Positions 1 to 5,472 of a stretch of DNA of 6,517 nucleotides are shown here, in pieces. The position numbers and the translations under genes were made by a program. Below the pieces are notes generated by a model that ran no database searches, was not told the origin of the DNA, and worked only from the letters and a program-made list of their open reading frames with translations. Each line of letters begins with the position of its first letter. The stretch's first letter is position 1. Origin of the DNA: Betaproteobacteria bacterium (GTDB taxonomy: Bacteria; Pseudomonadota; Gammaproteobacteria; Burkholderiales; Casimicrobiaceae); the NCBI GenBank assembly GCA_025355395.1, contig JANXZT010000053.1:1-6517 (forward strand), written 5' to 3'.

Positions 1-326
1 CGCGGATTGGAGGGGTTGAGCGTCGCTTCCTTGTAGGAAAAGTCCGGATGATTCTTGCGCACGTCGTTAAACTGCTCGGTGGCGGCGTACGCCGGAACCG
101 ATTGCGGGAGGAAGTTGTAGCGCATCTGGACGTCGAGCAACGGTTTGATCTGCCCGGTCGTGTAATTGCGCGAGGCCAGCGCCGCTTCCATCATGAGACG
201 CGCGTTTTGTACGGTTTCCTCCCGCGCGTTCGCCTGCAGGGCGTGATAGGAAACATAGCCCGCGACCAGGAAGCCGAGTGCAAAAATGCCAAGCAACACG
301 AGGTTGAACTTCCAGATGAGCTTCAT
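1..326 (-). CDS. DUF3365 (Tll0287-like) membrane-anchored protein, C-terminus cut by window edge
   Basis: The reverse strand reads open from the ATG at 324-326 to the window edge, giving 108 residues without a stop. Residues 1-6 (MKLIWK) are basic and residues 7-28 are a hydrophobic helix, so this is a signal anchor or uncleaved signal peptide with the rest probably periplasmic. The following NARLMMEAALASRNYTT and the FLPQSVPAYAATEQFN segment (about residues 72-87) are typical of the DUF3365/Tll0287-like domain, a PAS-like sensory fold; many members bind heme c through a C-terminal CxxCH. That motif would lie outside the window, so heme binding cannot be judged here. A GAGG upstream of the ATG is a fair ribosome site. 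It lies on the same strand as the DUF2127 gene but about 250 bp from it, so an operon is not evident. Family recognition is from memory of conserved segments. The specific role, whether redox or ligand sensing, and any fusion to a kinase or cyclase output domain are unknown. Confidence 0.85.
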   Translation of the reverse strand, partial: MKLIWKFNLVLLGIFALGFLVAGYVSYHALQANAREETVQNARLMMEAALASRNYTTGQIKPLLDVQMRYNFLPQSVPAYAATEQFNDVRKNHPDFSYKEATLNPSNP

Positions 327-392
327 GGTGCGCCTCGCAGTTGGTGTGAGCGGGAGGCACGGCCGGCGTCCGGTGGCTTTCCCTTATGACAC

Positions 393-415
393 GGACAGCA
401 GGCGTTGCACTGTCC
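393..415. repeat. Short inverted repeat GGACAG-N11-CTGTCC upstream of the DUF3365 gene
   Basis: GGACAG (393-398) and CTGTCC (410-415) are perfect 6-bp inverted arms with an 11-base spacer, about 67 bp upstream of the minus-strand start at 326. The arrangement is of operator size, but 6-bp arms can arise by chance. The rest of the 327-580 gap is GC-rich and shows no convincing gene, promoter or T-tailed terminator. Confidence 0.25.
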
Positions 416-580
416 TTCGCGCTGGCGACTCATAGTAGGCAAGCGCAGGCGGCGCGTCAACGGCGGAGCGCTGATCGCGCCGGGGGCAAACCATCGGCGT
501 TTGCGCGGCGCTTGGGCACACTTGGATCGCCTGCCGCGCCCGGTGGCAGCGACGGTTGGCGTGGTTTGGACGGTTCTGGC

Positions 581-1099
581 TCAGGCCGTCGCGCGCTCGA
601 TGCGAAGCAACTGACGATCCCGCCAGACGGCCCACAATACGAAGATATCGAAGGCCGAAAAGAGAATGAGCGGCGGCGAATGCGTGTGGGTGAAGCGGTA
701 AAGTTGATATATCACGAAGATTCCCAGGAACCATAGCGCAACGGGGAACGCCCATCTTTTTTCCCGCCACAGGGCGCTGACCAGCAGGAGCTTGACGAGC
801 CCGTGTCCGATCAGGTAGAAGCTCGCGAATTTCTGGGTTTCGACCGAGAAGGCTTGTGAGGCATGAACAATTGCGCGGCCGATCCAGTCATCGGGGTGGT
901 TCGATAGCTCCCTTGCGGTCGCGAGCAGGAAAATCTCGTTCAGTCGATCGGGGGCAACGAAGAGTAGCAACGTGCCGCCAATTGTTTCGAGCGCGCCATC
1001 GATGCCCTTGATCGCGAGCGCGATCCGGAACCACCGCCGAAAGCGGGCTTCCTTGCGGACCGCCACCTCATGCAATTCCGCGATTACTTGATCGACCAT
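581..1099 (-). CDS. DUF2127 domain membrane protein
   Basis: A 172-residue protein if started at the ATG at 1097-1099. It has four hydrophobic segments, at about residues 27-49, 91-110, 115-135 and 143-160, so it is an inner-membrane protein. The signatures are those of DUF2127: KGIDGALETIGG at the first helix, YLIGHGLVK at the second, and YQLYRFTHTHS at the end of the third. The histidine-rich RFTHTHS turn is the family's most recognisable motif. The length is normal for the family and the protein looks intact; its function is unknown. An in-frame TTG at 1118-1120 would add seven residues (MAISTAH) and has a weak GGAA about eight bases upstream, whereas the ATG has no good Shine-Dalgarno sequence, so the start is uncertain by seven codons. 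The gene is divergent from dodecin. No link in function to its neighbours is visible. Confidence 0.85.
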   Translation of the reverse strand: MVDQVIAELHEVAVRKEARFRRWFRIALAIKGIDGALETIGGTLLLFVAPDRLNEIFLLATARELSNHPDDWIGRAIVHASQAFSVETQKFASFYLIGHGLVKLLLVSALWREKRWAFPVALWFLGIFVIYQLYRFTHTHSPPLILFSAFDIFVLWAVWRDRQLLRIERATA

Positions 1100-1192
1100 G
1101 TGCGCCGTTGAGATTGCCAAAGGGCGGTTCCGACATCCGCACCCGCTGGCGCCGGCATGACTTGCGCCCGCAGAGAGTAAATCTTACCCGCC

Positions 1193-1319
1193 TCCGGACG
1201 AGGGGCGGCCGATGAAATTCAGGGATCGATCAGCGAGCATCCTTCGTGGGCGATAGTTCGGAAGAATCCGGATGAACATTGGACCGGCCACTGTTGCAAA
1301 AATCGTTCCGGAATCCGGA
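1193..1319. repeat. Cluster of four TCCGGA sites including a 9-bp direct repeat GAATCCGGA
   Basis: TCCGGA occurs at 1193-1198, 1267-1272, 1307-1312 and 1314-1319. The longer word GAATCCGGA is repeated exactly at 1264-1272 and 1311-1319, and TTCCGGAA at 1306-1313 is itself a perfect 8-bp palindrome. Elsewhere in the window TCCGGA appears only singly, for example near 42, 4628, 5162 and 5275. The cluster sits between the divergent DUF2127 and dodecin starts, where regulator sites would be expected. Its function is unproven. Confidence 0.35.
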
Positions 1320-1435
1320 GCCCAACCGCGTTCCATGTCCTGAAGTCTGGAGCACAATTGCTATCCGACGGCGCTGGCACCGATGAGCGTAACTTCACGC
1401 CACGTGACTGGCGCGCCGGGCCCATCGATTGCCGG

Positions 1436-1444
1436 AAAAGGAGA
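1436..1444 (+). promoter_or_regulatory. Ribosome binding site that fixes the dodecin start
   Basis: AAAAGGAGA ends five bases before the ATG at 1449. An earlier in-frame ATG at 1383 would add 22 residues unlike any dodecin and lacks such a site, so translation should begin at 1449. Confidence 0.8.
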
Positions 1445-1448
1445 CTGC

Positions 1449-1658
1449 ATGTCTGCCAACACTTACAAATTGATCGAGCTCGTCGGCTCATCGACCAGCA
1501 GTAGCGACGAGGCCATTCGCAATGCCCTCTCGAAGGCGGCCGAAACCATCAAGAACATCGACTGGTTCCAGGTCACTGAAACGCGTGGCCACGTCCACGA
1601 CGGCGCCATCGCGCACTTCCAGGTAACACTCAAGGTGGGTTTCCGGATCGAGACTTAA
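1449..1658 (+). CDS. Dodecin family flavin-binding protein
   Basis: A 69-residue protein of normal dodecin length. Dodecins assemble into hollow dodecamers in the cytoplasm that bind flavins (FMN, riboflavin or lumichrome) and act as flavin buffers or scavengers. The sequence has the family order: a first strand with YKLIELVGSS, a helix with DEAIRNALSKAAETIKNI, then DWFQVTETRGHV and the closing strand AHFQVTLKVGFRIE. The Trp in DWF (residue 37) is the aromatic residue that stacks on the flavin ring, and the downstream Gln in HFQV is also conserved. It resembles the short bacterial (Mycobacterium-type) dodecins rather than the archaeal form. A strong ribosome site precedes it. It stands about 200 bp before the gentisate dioxygenase on the same strand, too far to assume co-transcription. 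A flavin link to the FAD hydroxylase two genes on is possible but speculative. Confidence 0.93.
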   Translation: MSANTYKLIELVGSSTSSSDEAIRNALSKAAETIKNIDWFQVTETRGHVHDGAIAHFQVTLKVGFRIET

Positions 1659-1758
1659 GGCGGCTCATCACCCGCTGGGCGCTCTTTCGCAGTCGCGATG
1701 AGGGTCGGCCGCTGTTACACAGCATCCCCCCATCTGTGGTCCGAGCCCCAGGTGCAAT

Positions 1759-1772
1759 GCCGCAATTGCGGC
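1759..1772. promoter_or_regulatory. Perfect 14-bp palindrome, candidate operator upstream of gentisate dioxygenase
   Basis: GCCGCAATTGCGGC reads identically on both strands. It starts 105 bp before the ATG at 1864, inside the dodecin-dioxygenase spacer. With no loop it cannot work as a hairpin terminator, so a site for a dimeric regulator is the more natural reading. Gentisate operons are known to be controlled by LysR-, MarR- or IclR-type regulators, but no regulator gene is present here to match it. No clear -35/-10 pair could be placed around it. Confidence 0.45.
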
Positions 1773-1838
1773 GGTGATTGTCGGTCCCCATCGGACTTTA
1801 GTAGACTTGTCGTAGGGCGCCAACCCGCGCTTCTTACC

Positions 1839-1848
1839 AGAACGTTCT
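1839..1848. promoter_or_regulatory. Perfect 10-bp palindrome AGAACGTTCT next to the dioxygenase start
   Basis: AGAACGTTCT ends 15 bases before the ATG at 1864. It overlaps a direct repeat of TTCTTA (1831-1836 and 1845-1850, 14 bp apart). Its position would place a bound protein over the transcription start or leader, suiting repression. It may be chance; there is no matching second copy. Confidence 0.3.
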
Positions 1849-1863
1849 TAGAATCGATCGAGC

Positions 1864-2907
1864 ATGAACGACCTGCACGACCTCGGCACGTTGCAAGACC
1901 TTCCCGCCGATTATGTGGATGCGCTGCGCGCGGTGAACCTGGTCCCGCTGTGGCCGAGTTTGCGCTCGCTGATTCCACCGGGGGCGGCGAGAACGGCAAC
2001 GCAGCCGACCTGCTGGCGATGGTCGGCGATCCGGCCACTTCTGTTGCAAGCGGGCGAGCTCACGCCGATGGAAAAGGCCGAGCGGCGGGTGCTGGTGCTC
2101 GCCAACCCCGGCCGCGGCCTCGACAACCTGCAAGCCTCGAGTTGCATCTATCTCGGCATGCAACTGGTGCTGCCGGGTGAGACCGCCCCGAACCACCGGC
2201 ACACTCCCAACGCGGCGCGGATCGTAGTCGAAGGCGAGGGCGCTTGCACTATCGTCGGCGGTGAAAAGTGCGCGATGCGCCACGGCGACCTCGTGCTCAC
2301 GCCGACCGGCCTCTGGCATGAGCATCGCCATGAGGGCGAGGGACCATTCATCTGGCTCGATGTGCTCGACCTGCCGTTGATGGTCTATCTCGATGTCTCG
2401 TTCGTGCTGCAAGGCGACGCGCAGCGCGACCCGCGGCCCCCGGCCGCCTACGGTGCCAGCGGAGTGGTGCCGCGCATCAACGGCGAGCGCACCAGCAGCG
2501 CTCATCCGCAACTGCGCTACGACTGGCAGCGCACACGCGAGGCCCTCGAAGCATTGCATCGGCAGACCCCGCGCGAACAGCTGGTCGAGGTCGTCTACGT
2601 CAATCCCGAAACCGGCGGCGATTGCCTTGCCACAATCGCGTTTTCGGCCATGATGCTCGGAGCCGGCGAGGAGCACTCTTGCAAGCGCATGTCACCGGCG
2701 CGGGTCTTTCATGTGATCGAGGGCCATGGCCACGCGCAAGTCGATGGGATGCGTATCGATTTCGGTCCGGCTGACACGTTCTGTGTGCCGGGGTTCGCCA
2801 CCCTCGAGCTCGCCAACGGCTCATCGGCCAAACCGCTTTGCTTCCTCACCGCCGATGAATCCCCGGTGCATCGCAAGCTCGGCGTGTACGAGATGTGCAA
2901 CGGCTGA
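1864..2907 (+). CDS. Gentisate 1,2-dioxygenase
   Basis: A 347-residue bicupin dioxygenase that opens gentisate (2,5-dihydroxybenzoate) between C1 and C2 with O2 and Fe(II), giving maleylpyruvate; it is cytoplasmic. The N-terminal LVPLWPSLRSLIPP and ELTPMEKAERRVLVLANPG segments are typical of the family. The first cupin carries the iron site: His111 and His113 in NHRHTP and His152 in GLWHEH. Their spacing matches the three His ligands known in E. coli O157 gentisate dioxygenase and Pseudaminobacter salicylate dioxygenase. The second cupin (about residues 255-330) includes RVFHVIEGHGHAQV. By my unaided alignment Tyr96 falls where salicylate 1,2-dioxygenase has its special Trp, which favours gentisate as substrate, as does the adjacent 3-hydroxybenzoate 6-hydroxylase. 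An in-frame TAG at 1849-1851 leaves ATG 1864 as the earliest start; its ribosome site is weak. Length is normal and no frameshift is seen. Names used for such genes include gtdA, nagI and sdgD; none can be assigned safely. Confidence 0.93.
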   Translation: MNDLHDLGTLQDLPADYVDALRAVNLVPLWPSLRSLIPPGAARTATQPTCWRWSAIRPLLLQAGELTPMEKAERRVLVLANPGRGLDNLQASSCIYLGMQLVLPGETAPNHRHTPNAARIVVEGEGACTIVGGEKCAMRHGDLVLTPTGLWHEHRHEGEGPFIWLDVLDLPLMVYLDVSFVLQGDAQRDPRPPAAYGASGVVPRINGERTSSAHPQLRYDWQRTREALEALHRQTPREQLVEVVYVNPETGGDCLATIAFSAMMLGAGEEHSCKRMSPARVFHVIEGHGHAQVDGMRIDFGPADTFCVPGFATLELANGSSAKPLCFLTADESPVHRKLGVYEMCNG

Positions 2908-2973
2908 CGTTTCGCGATCGCATTCCGGGTCAACACTCGCGTACCCACCCCACCTGCACTTCGTTTGAGCGCC

Positions 2974-4173
2974 ATGCCTGATGCCGCGCCCACCAGCGCT
3001 CCAGTCCTTGTCGTGGGCGGAGGTATCGGTGGCTTGGCTGCCTGTCTTGCGCTTAACCAGCTCGGTTATCGGGTCATCGTGATCGAGCAATCGGCTGAGA
3101 TCGGCGAGATCGGAGCGGGGATTCAACTCGGTCCCAATGCCTTTACCGCGATGGATGCGCTGGGTGCCGGCGAGCGCATGCGCCGCCGCGCGGTGTATGC
3201 GGAGCGCATGGTGATGATGGATGCGATCGACGGCTCCGAGGTCGCATCGGTTCCGGTGGGTGACGCCTTCCGCGCGCGCTTTCGCAATCCCTACGGCGTC
3301 ATTCATCGCGCTGACATTCATCTCTCGGTGTACGAAGAGGTGAAGCTCGCACGCAACGTGGATTTCCGAACCTCCACGCGCATCGAGCAGGTCGCCATTT
3401 ACGAGCACGGCGTGCGCGTCGTCGACAGCAAGGGCAACGCATTCACCGGCGCGGCGCTTATCGGCGCCGATGGCGTCAAGTCGGTGGTGCGCAGTCATCT
3501 GATCGGCGACGCGCATCGCGTGTCGGGCCATGTGGTCTACCGCGGCGTGGTACCCAGGGACGACATGCCCGAGGACCTGCGCTGGAACGCGGCCGCGATC
3601 TGGGTCGGGCCCAATTGCCACGTGGTGCATTACCCGCTGCGCGGTGGCGAGCAATACAATCTGGTGGTGACCTTCCACAGCCGCGAACGCGAAGAGTGGG
3701 GCGTGCGGGAGGGCTCGCAGGAGGAAGTGCTTTCCTACTTCACCGAAATCTGCGATTCCCCGCGGCGGCTGCTGCACAAGCCCACGTCGTGGAAGCGCTG
3801 GTCCACGGCTGACCGGGACCCGACCGAGCGCTGGGGCGCGGGCCGCGCGACGCTTTTGGGTGATGCGGCGCATCCCATGCTCCAATACATGGCGCAGGGT
3901 GCGTGCATGGCGCTCGAAGATGCGGTGACGCTGCGGGAGGCGATCAAGGCCTGCGATGGCAACCTCGAGGCAGGCTTTCGGCTGTATGAATCGAAGCGCA
4001 TCGTGCGCACCGCGCGCGTCGTCTACTCATCGCGGGAGATGGGACGCATCTACCATGCCCATGGAGTGGAGCGCCTGGTGCGTAACGCGTTGTGGAAGGA
4101 TCGCACGCCGGAAAGATTTTACGACGCACTGGAATGGCTTTATGGATGGACTGCCGAGCGCTGCCTCGACTGA
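2974..4173 (+). CDS. 3-hydroxybenzoate 6-hydroxylase (FAD-dependent monooxygenase)
   Basis: A 399-residue group A flavoprotein hydroxylase that uses NAD(P)H and O2 to convert 3-hydroxybenzoate to gentisate, the substrate of the upstream gene. The FAD ADP-binding motif VVGGGIGG is at residues 13-20, the DG motif IGADGVKS at 163-170, and the GD motif LLGDAAHP at 294-301. His216, Tyr220 and Gln304 fall, with constant offset, on His213, Tyr217 and Gln301, recalled as active-site residues of Rhodococcus jostii 3-hydroxybenzoate 6-hydroxylase; this sets it apart from salicylate 1-hydroxylases of the same fold. The C-terminal ERFYDALEWLYGW is also typical. I chose the ATG at 2974; a TTG at 2965 would add only three residues. 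Neither start has a strong ribosome site. The gap to the dioxygenase stop is 66 bp with no terminator, so the pair is probably one transcript. Related genes are called xlnD, mhbM or nagX. Confidence 0.92.
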   Translation: MPDAAPTSAPVLVVGGGIGGLAACLALNQLGYRVIVIEQSAEIGEIGAGIQLGPNAFTAMDALGAGERMRRRAVYAERMVMMDAIDGSEVASVPVGDAFRARFRNPYGVIHRADIHLSVYEEVKLARNVDFRTSTRIEQVAIYEHGVRVVDSKGNAFTGAALIGADGVKSVVRSHLIGDAHRVSGHVVYRGVVPRDDMPEDLRWNAAAIWVGPNCHVVHYPLRGGEQYNLVVTFHSREREEWGVREGSQEEVLSYFTEICDSPRRLLHKPTSWKRWSTADRDPTERWGAGRATLLGDAAHPMLQYMAQGACMALEDAVTLREAIKACDGNLEAGFRLYESKRIVRTARVVYSSREMGRIYHAHGVERLVRNALWKDRTPERFYDALEWLYGWTAERCLD

Positions 4174-4196
4174 CGCGCGCTTCGACGCTTTCCGCA

Positions 4197-4270
4197 AAGA
4201 TGCCGGGCGTCCTCTCCAATGCTGCAGGGTGCATCCATCGGGGTCCTCGTGTCGTATAAGTTGGCATCTT
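4197..4270. repeat. 8-bp inverted repeat AAGATGCC / GGCATCTT flanking the hydrolase leader
   Basis: AAGATGCC (4197-4204) and GGCATCTT (4263-4270) are exact inverted copies separated by 58 bases in the gap between the hydroxylase and the lipoprotein gene. The right arm lies just after a TATAAG box. The wide spacing makes a simple terminator unlikely; a looped operator or chance are both possible. Confidence 0.25.
4255..4260 (+). promoter_or_regulatory. Possible -10 box (TATAAG) for the lipoprotein hydrolase gene
   Basis: TATAAG matches the sigma-70 -10 consensus at five of six bases and lies 23 bp before the ATG at 4284, which would give a short leader. No good -35 box is found 16-18 bp upstream, so an activator would be needed or the match is fortuitous. 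If real, the hydrolase is at least partly transcribed apart from the gentisate genes. Confidence 0.3.
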
Positions 4271-4283
4271 GCCCGGGATTTGC

Positions 4284-5183
4284 ATGCAACTCCGCTCGAT
4301 GACTGCACGAGGCACCCTGGCTGCCCTCGCGGTGGCCGGGGCGGTGCTCGTACTGGCCGGCTGTTCCCCGCTCGGCGCGCTCAACGTCTTGGTCCCGTCG
4401 GCGGGCTATACCGTGCACACGGCAGCCTACGGTGCGTGGCCACGCCAGCAAGTCGACGTGTACCGTCCGGCGGGTGTGGGCGCATCGGCGCCGGTCGTGG
4501 TGTTCTTCTACGGCGGCAGTTGGCGCACCGGGGAACGCGCCCAATACCGGTTCGTGGGTCAGGCACTCGCTTCGCGTGGCATCATGACGGTGGTGGCCGA
4601 CTACCGCCTCTTCCCGCAGGTCAGGTATCCGGAGTTCTTGCATGACAGCGCCATGGCGGTGGCCTGGACGCTGCGCGAGATCGCCGGTTTCGGTGGCGAC
4701 CCTGTGCGCGTCTTTGTGATGGGGCACAGCGCGGGCGCCTACAACGCCGCAATGATCGCCCTCGATGCGCGCTGGTTGCACGAAGCCGGGGCATCGCCAG
4801 ACATGCTGGCGGGCTGGATCGGTCTCGCCGGCCCGTACAACTTCCTGCCCATCACCGCTGCGGACGTAAAGCCGGTGTTCGATTTTCCCTTCACGCCGGC
4901 CGACTCGCAACCGATCGCGCATGTCACCGCGCAATCGCCACCCGCGCTATTGCTCGCCGCGCCGAAGGACACGGCGGTCAATCCCGATCGCAATACGGGC
5001 ATGCTTGCAGCCAGTCTCCGCGTCGCGGGTGTTCCGGTCACGTCGCACGTGGTCGATGGTGTCGGCCACATCACTTTGCTGGCGGCGATGGCCCAACCGC
5101 TGCAGGGTTTGGCGCCAGTCCTGGATGAAGTGTCGGCCTTTGTCAAAGCGATCACCGCGCGTCCGGAGCGCGCGCGTCAGTAA
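4284..5183 (+). CDS. Lipoprotein alpha/beta-hydrolase (esterase/lipase-like, COG0657 type)
   Basis: A 299-residue protein with a lipoprotein signal: a basic start (MQLRSMTAR), a hydrophobic core at about residues 11-24 and the lipobox LAGC with Cys27 as lipidation site. Ser follows Cys at +2 with no Asp, so outer-membrane sorting is expected. The mature part is a serine hydrolase of the esterase/BD-FAE type. FFYGGSW (74-80) replaces the usual HGGxW oxyanion segment, with Tyr in place of His. Ser149 lies in the nucleophile elbow GHSAG; Asp229 (in APKDTAV) and His262 (in GVGHI) complete the triad. It should hydrolyse a small ester or acyl substrate in the periplasm; the substrate is unknown. 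ATG 4284 has GGGAT just upstream; a TTG at 4269 would add five residues. The gap to the hydroxylase is 110 bp on the same strand, so a shared transcript is possible but not shown. Its stop is five bases from the end of the convergent pseudogene. Confidence 0.88.
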   Translation: MQLRSMTARGTLAALAVAGAVLVLAGCSPLGALNVLVPSAGYTVHTAAYGAWPRQQVDVYRPAGVGASAPVVVFFYGGSWRTGERAQYRFVGQALASRGIMTVVADYRLFPQVRYPEFLHDSAMAVAWTLREIAGFGGDPVRVFVMGHSAGAYNAAMIALDARWLHEAGASPDMLAGWIGLAGPYNFLPITAADVKPVFDFPFTPADSQPIAHVTAQSPPALLLAAPKDTAVNPDRNTGMLAASLRVAGVPVTSHVVDGVGHITLLAAMAQPLQGLAPVLDEVSAFVKAITARPERARQ

Positions 5184-5188
5184 CGCTT

Positions 5189-5399
5189 TTACCTACCCAG
5201 CGCATGGTCTAGCTGCGCCAGCCGGTCGAGACAGCCCTCCCAGCCGTTCCGATGCTGCTCGCGCGTGGCTGCATCCGGAATGCGCTCGTGCACGATCACG
5301 ATCTCGGTCGCGTCGCCCTGCGCCACGAAGCGCATATCGAACGCGCTCGAGTGCCGTCGGCGCGGACTCGATTCGCCAGCTGTAAACTAATGCGTGCGG
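5189..5399 (-). pseudogene. SRPBCC/AHSA1-type gene remnant (5'-truncated, frameshifted)
   Basis: Read on the minus strand, two frames together give the C-terminal half of an AHSA1-type SRPBCC protein. One frame (about 5399 to 5350) reads PHALVYSWRIESAPTALE, matching the family's P-x-x-LVY-x-W strand. The other (about 5347 to the TAA at 5189-5191) reads SAFDMRFVAQGDATEIVIVHE, followed by the characteristic HRNGWEGCLDRLAQL helix. The switch of frame falls at about 5345-5358. Upstream of 5400 the homology stops, so the N-terminal half (about 80 residues in relatives) is missing. The longest intact piece, from the ATG at 5335, is only 48 codons with no ribosome site. The intact SRPBCC gene starts 74 bp away in the opposite direction but belongs to a different subfamily, so this is not a recent duplicate. 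The frameshift alone could be a sequencing error; the missing 5' end could not. Confidence 0.75.
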
Positions 5400-5421
5400 G
5401 CAAGGCAAAAGATAAAACCAG

Positions 5422-5442
5422 ACGGTTGGATGTTGCAACCGT
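5422..5442. promoter_or_regulatory. 7-bp inverted repeat ACGGTTG-N7-CAACCGT upstream of the SRPBCC gene
   Basis: ACGGTTG (5422-5428) and CAACCGT (5436-5442) are perfect inverted arms with a 7-base spacer; GTTGCAAC (5432-5439) inside is a further 8-bp palindrome. The element ends 30 bp before the ATG at 5473, a usual operator position. A terminator role is unlikely, as no T-run follows on the plus strand and nothing intact ends here. It lies in the relatively AT-rich segment next to the break point of the pseudogene. Confidence 0.4.
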
Positions 5443-5472
5443 TCGATTCCCCACCTTGAGGATACTGCTGCC

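Larger units (their letters stand above)
1100..1448. other. Gene-free divergent intergenic region between DUF2127 and dodecin
   Basis: This stretch of about 350 bp holds the 5' regions of two divergent genes. The open frames crossing it give compositionally odd peptides with no family signature and no ribosome site, so I do not call a gene. It contains four TCCGGA sites and one 9-bp direct repeat, described separately. I looked for sigma-70 promoters in both directions and found only weak matches, such as TTGCAA at 1294-1299 without a proper -10 at normal spacing. I therefore do not place a promoter. Confidence 0.6.

Noticed and set aside
551..575. Direct repeat GACGGTT after the DUF2127 stop
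   Set aside because: A 7-bp pair in GC-rich sequence is easily due to chance and has no further copies or structure.
1219..1491. A 90-codon minus-strand open frame across the DUF2127-dodecin spacer
   Set aside because: The peptide is rich in Cys and Ser with no known motif, it overlaps the dodecin start in antisense, and it has no convincing ribosome site.
1975..2035. Possible frameshift in the dioxygenase, since another frame here also reads well
   Set aside because: The dioxygenase frame keeps the expected QPTCWRW-x-x-IRPLLL segment between the conserved N-terminal motif and ELTPMEKAERR, so no shift is needed.
1698..2180. A 160-codon plus-strand open frame overlapping the start of the dioxygenase
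   Set aside because: Its composition is rich in Arg and Pro without a domain, and the dioxygenase frame in the same DNA matches its family from the first residues onward.
1834..2676. A 280-codon open frame on the minus strand opposite the dioxygenase
   Set aside because: It is the antisense shadow of the gentisate dioxygenase, with no ribosome site and no recognisable domain.
2913..2922. GCGATCGC octamer between the dioxygenase and hydroxylase genes
   Set aside because: A single copy of a common GC-rich palindrome; there is no array or second copy to suggest a repeat family or operator.
2821..3885. A 354-codon open frame on the minus strand opposite the hydroxylase
   Set aside because: It is antisense to a well-recognised flavoprotein gene, has a His/Arg/Ala-rich composition typical of mirror frames in GC-rich DNA, and shows no family signature.
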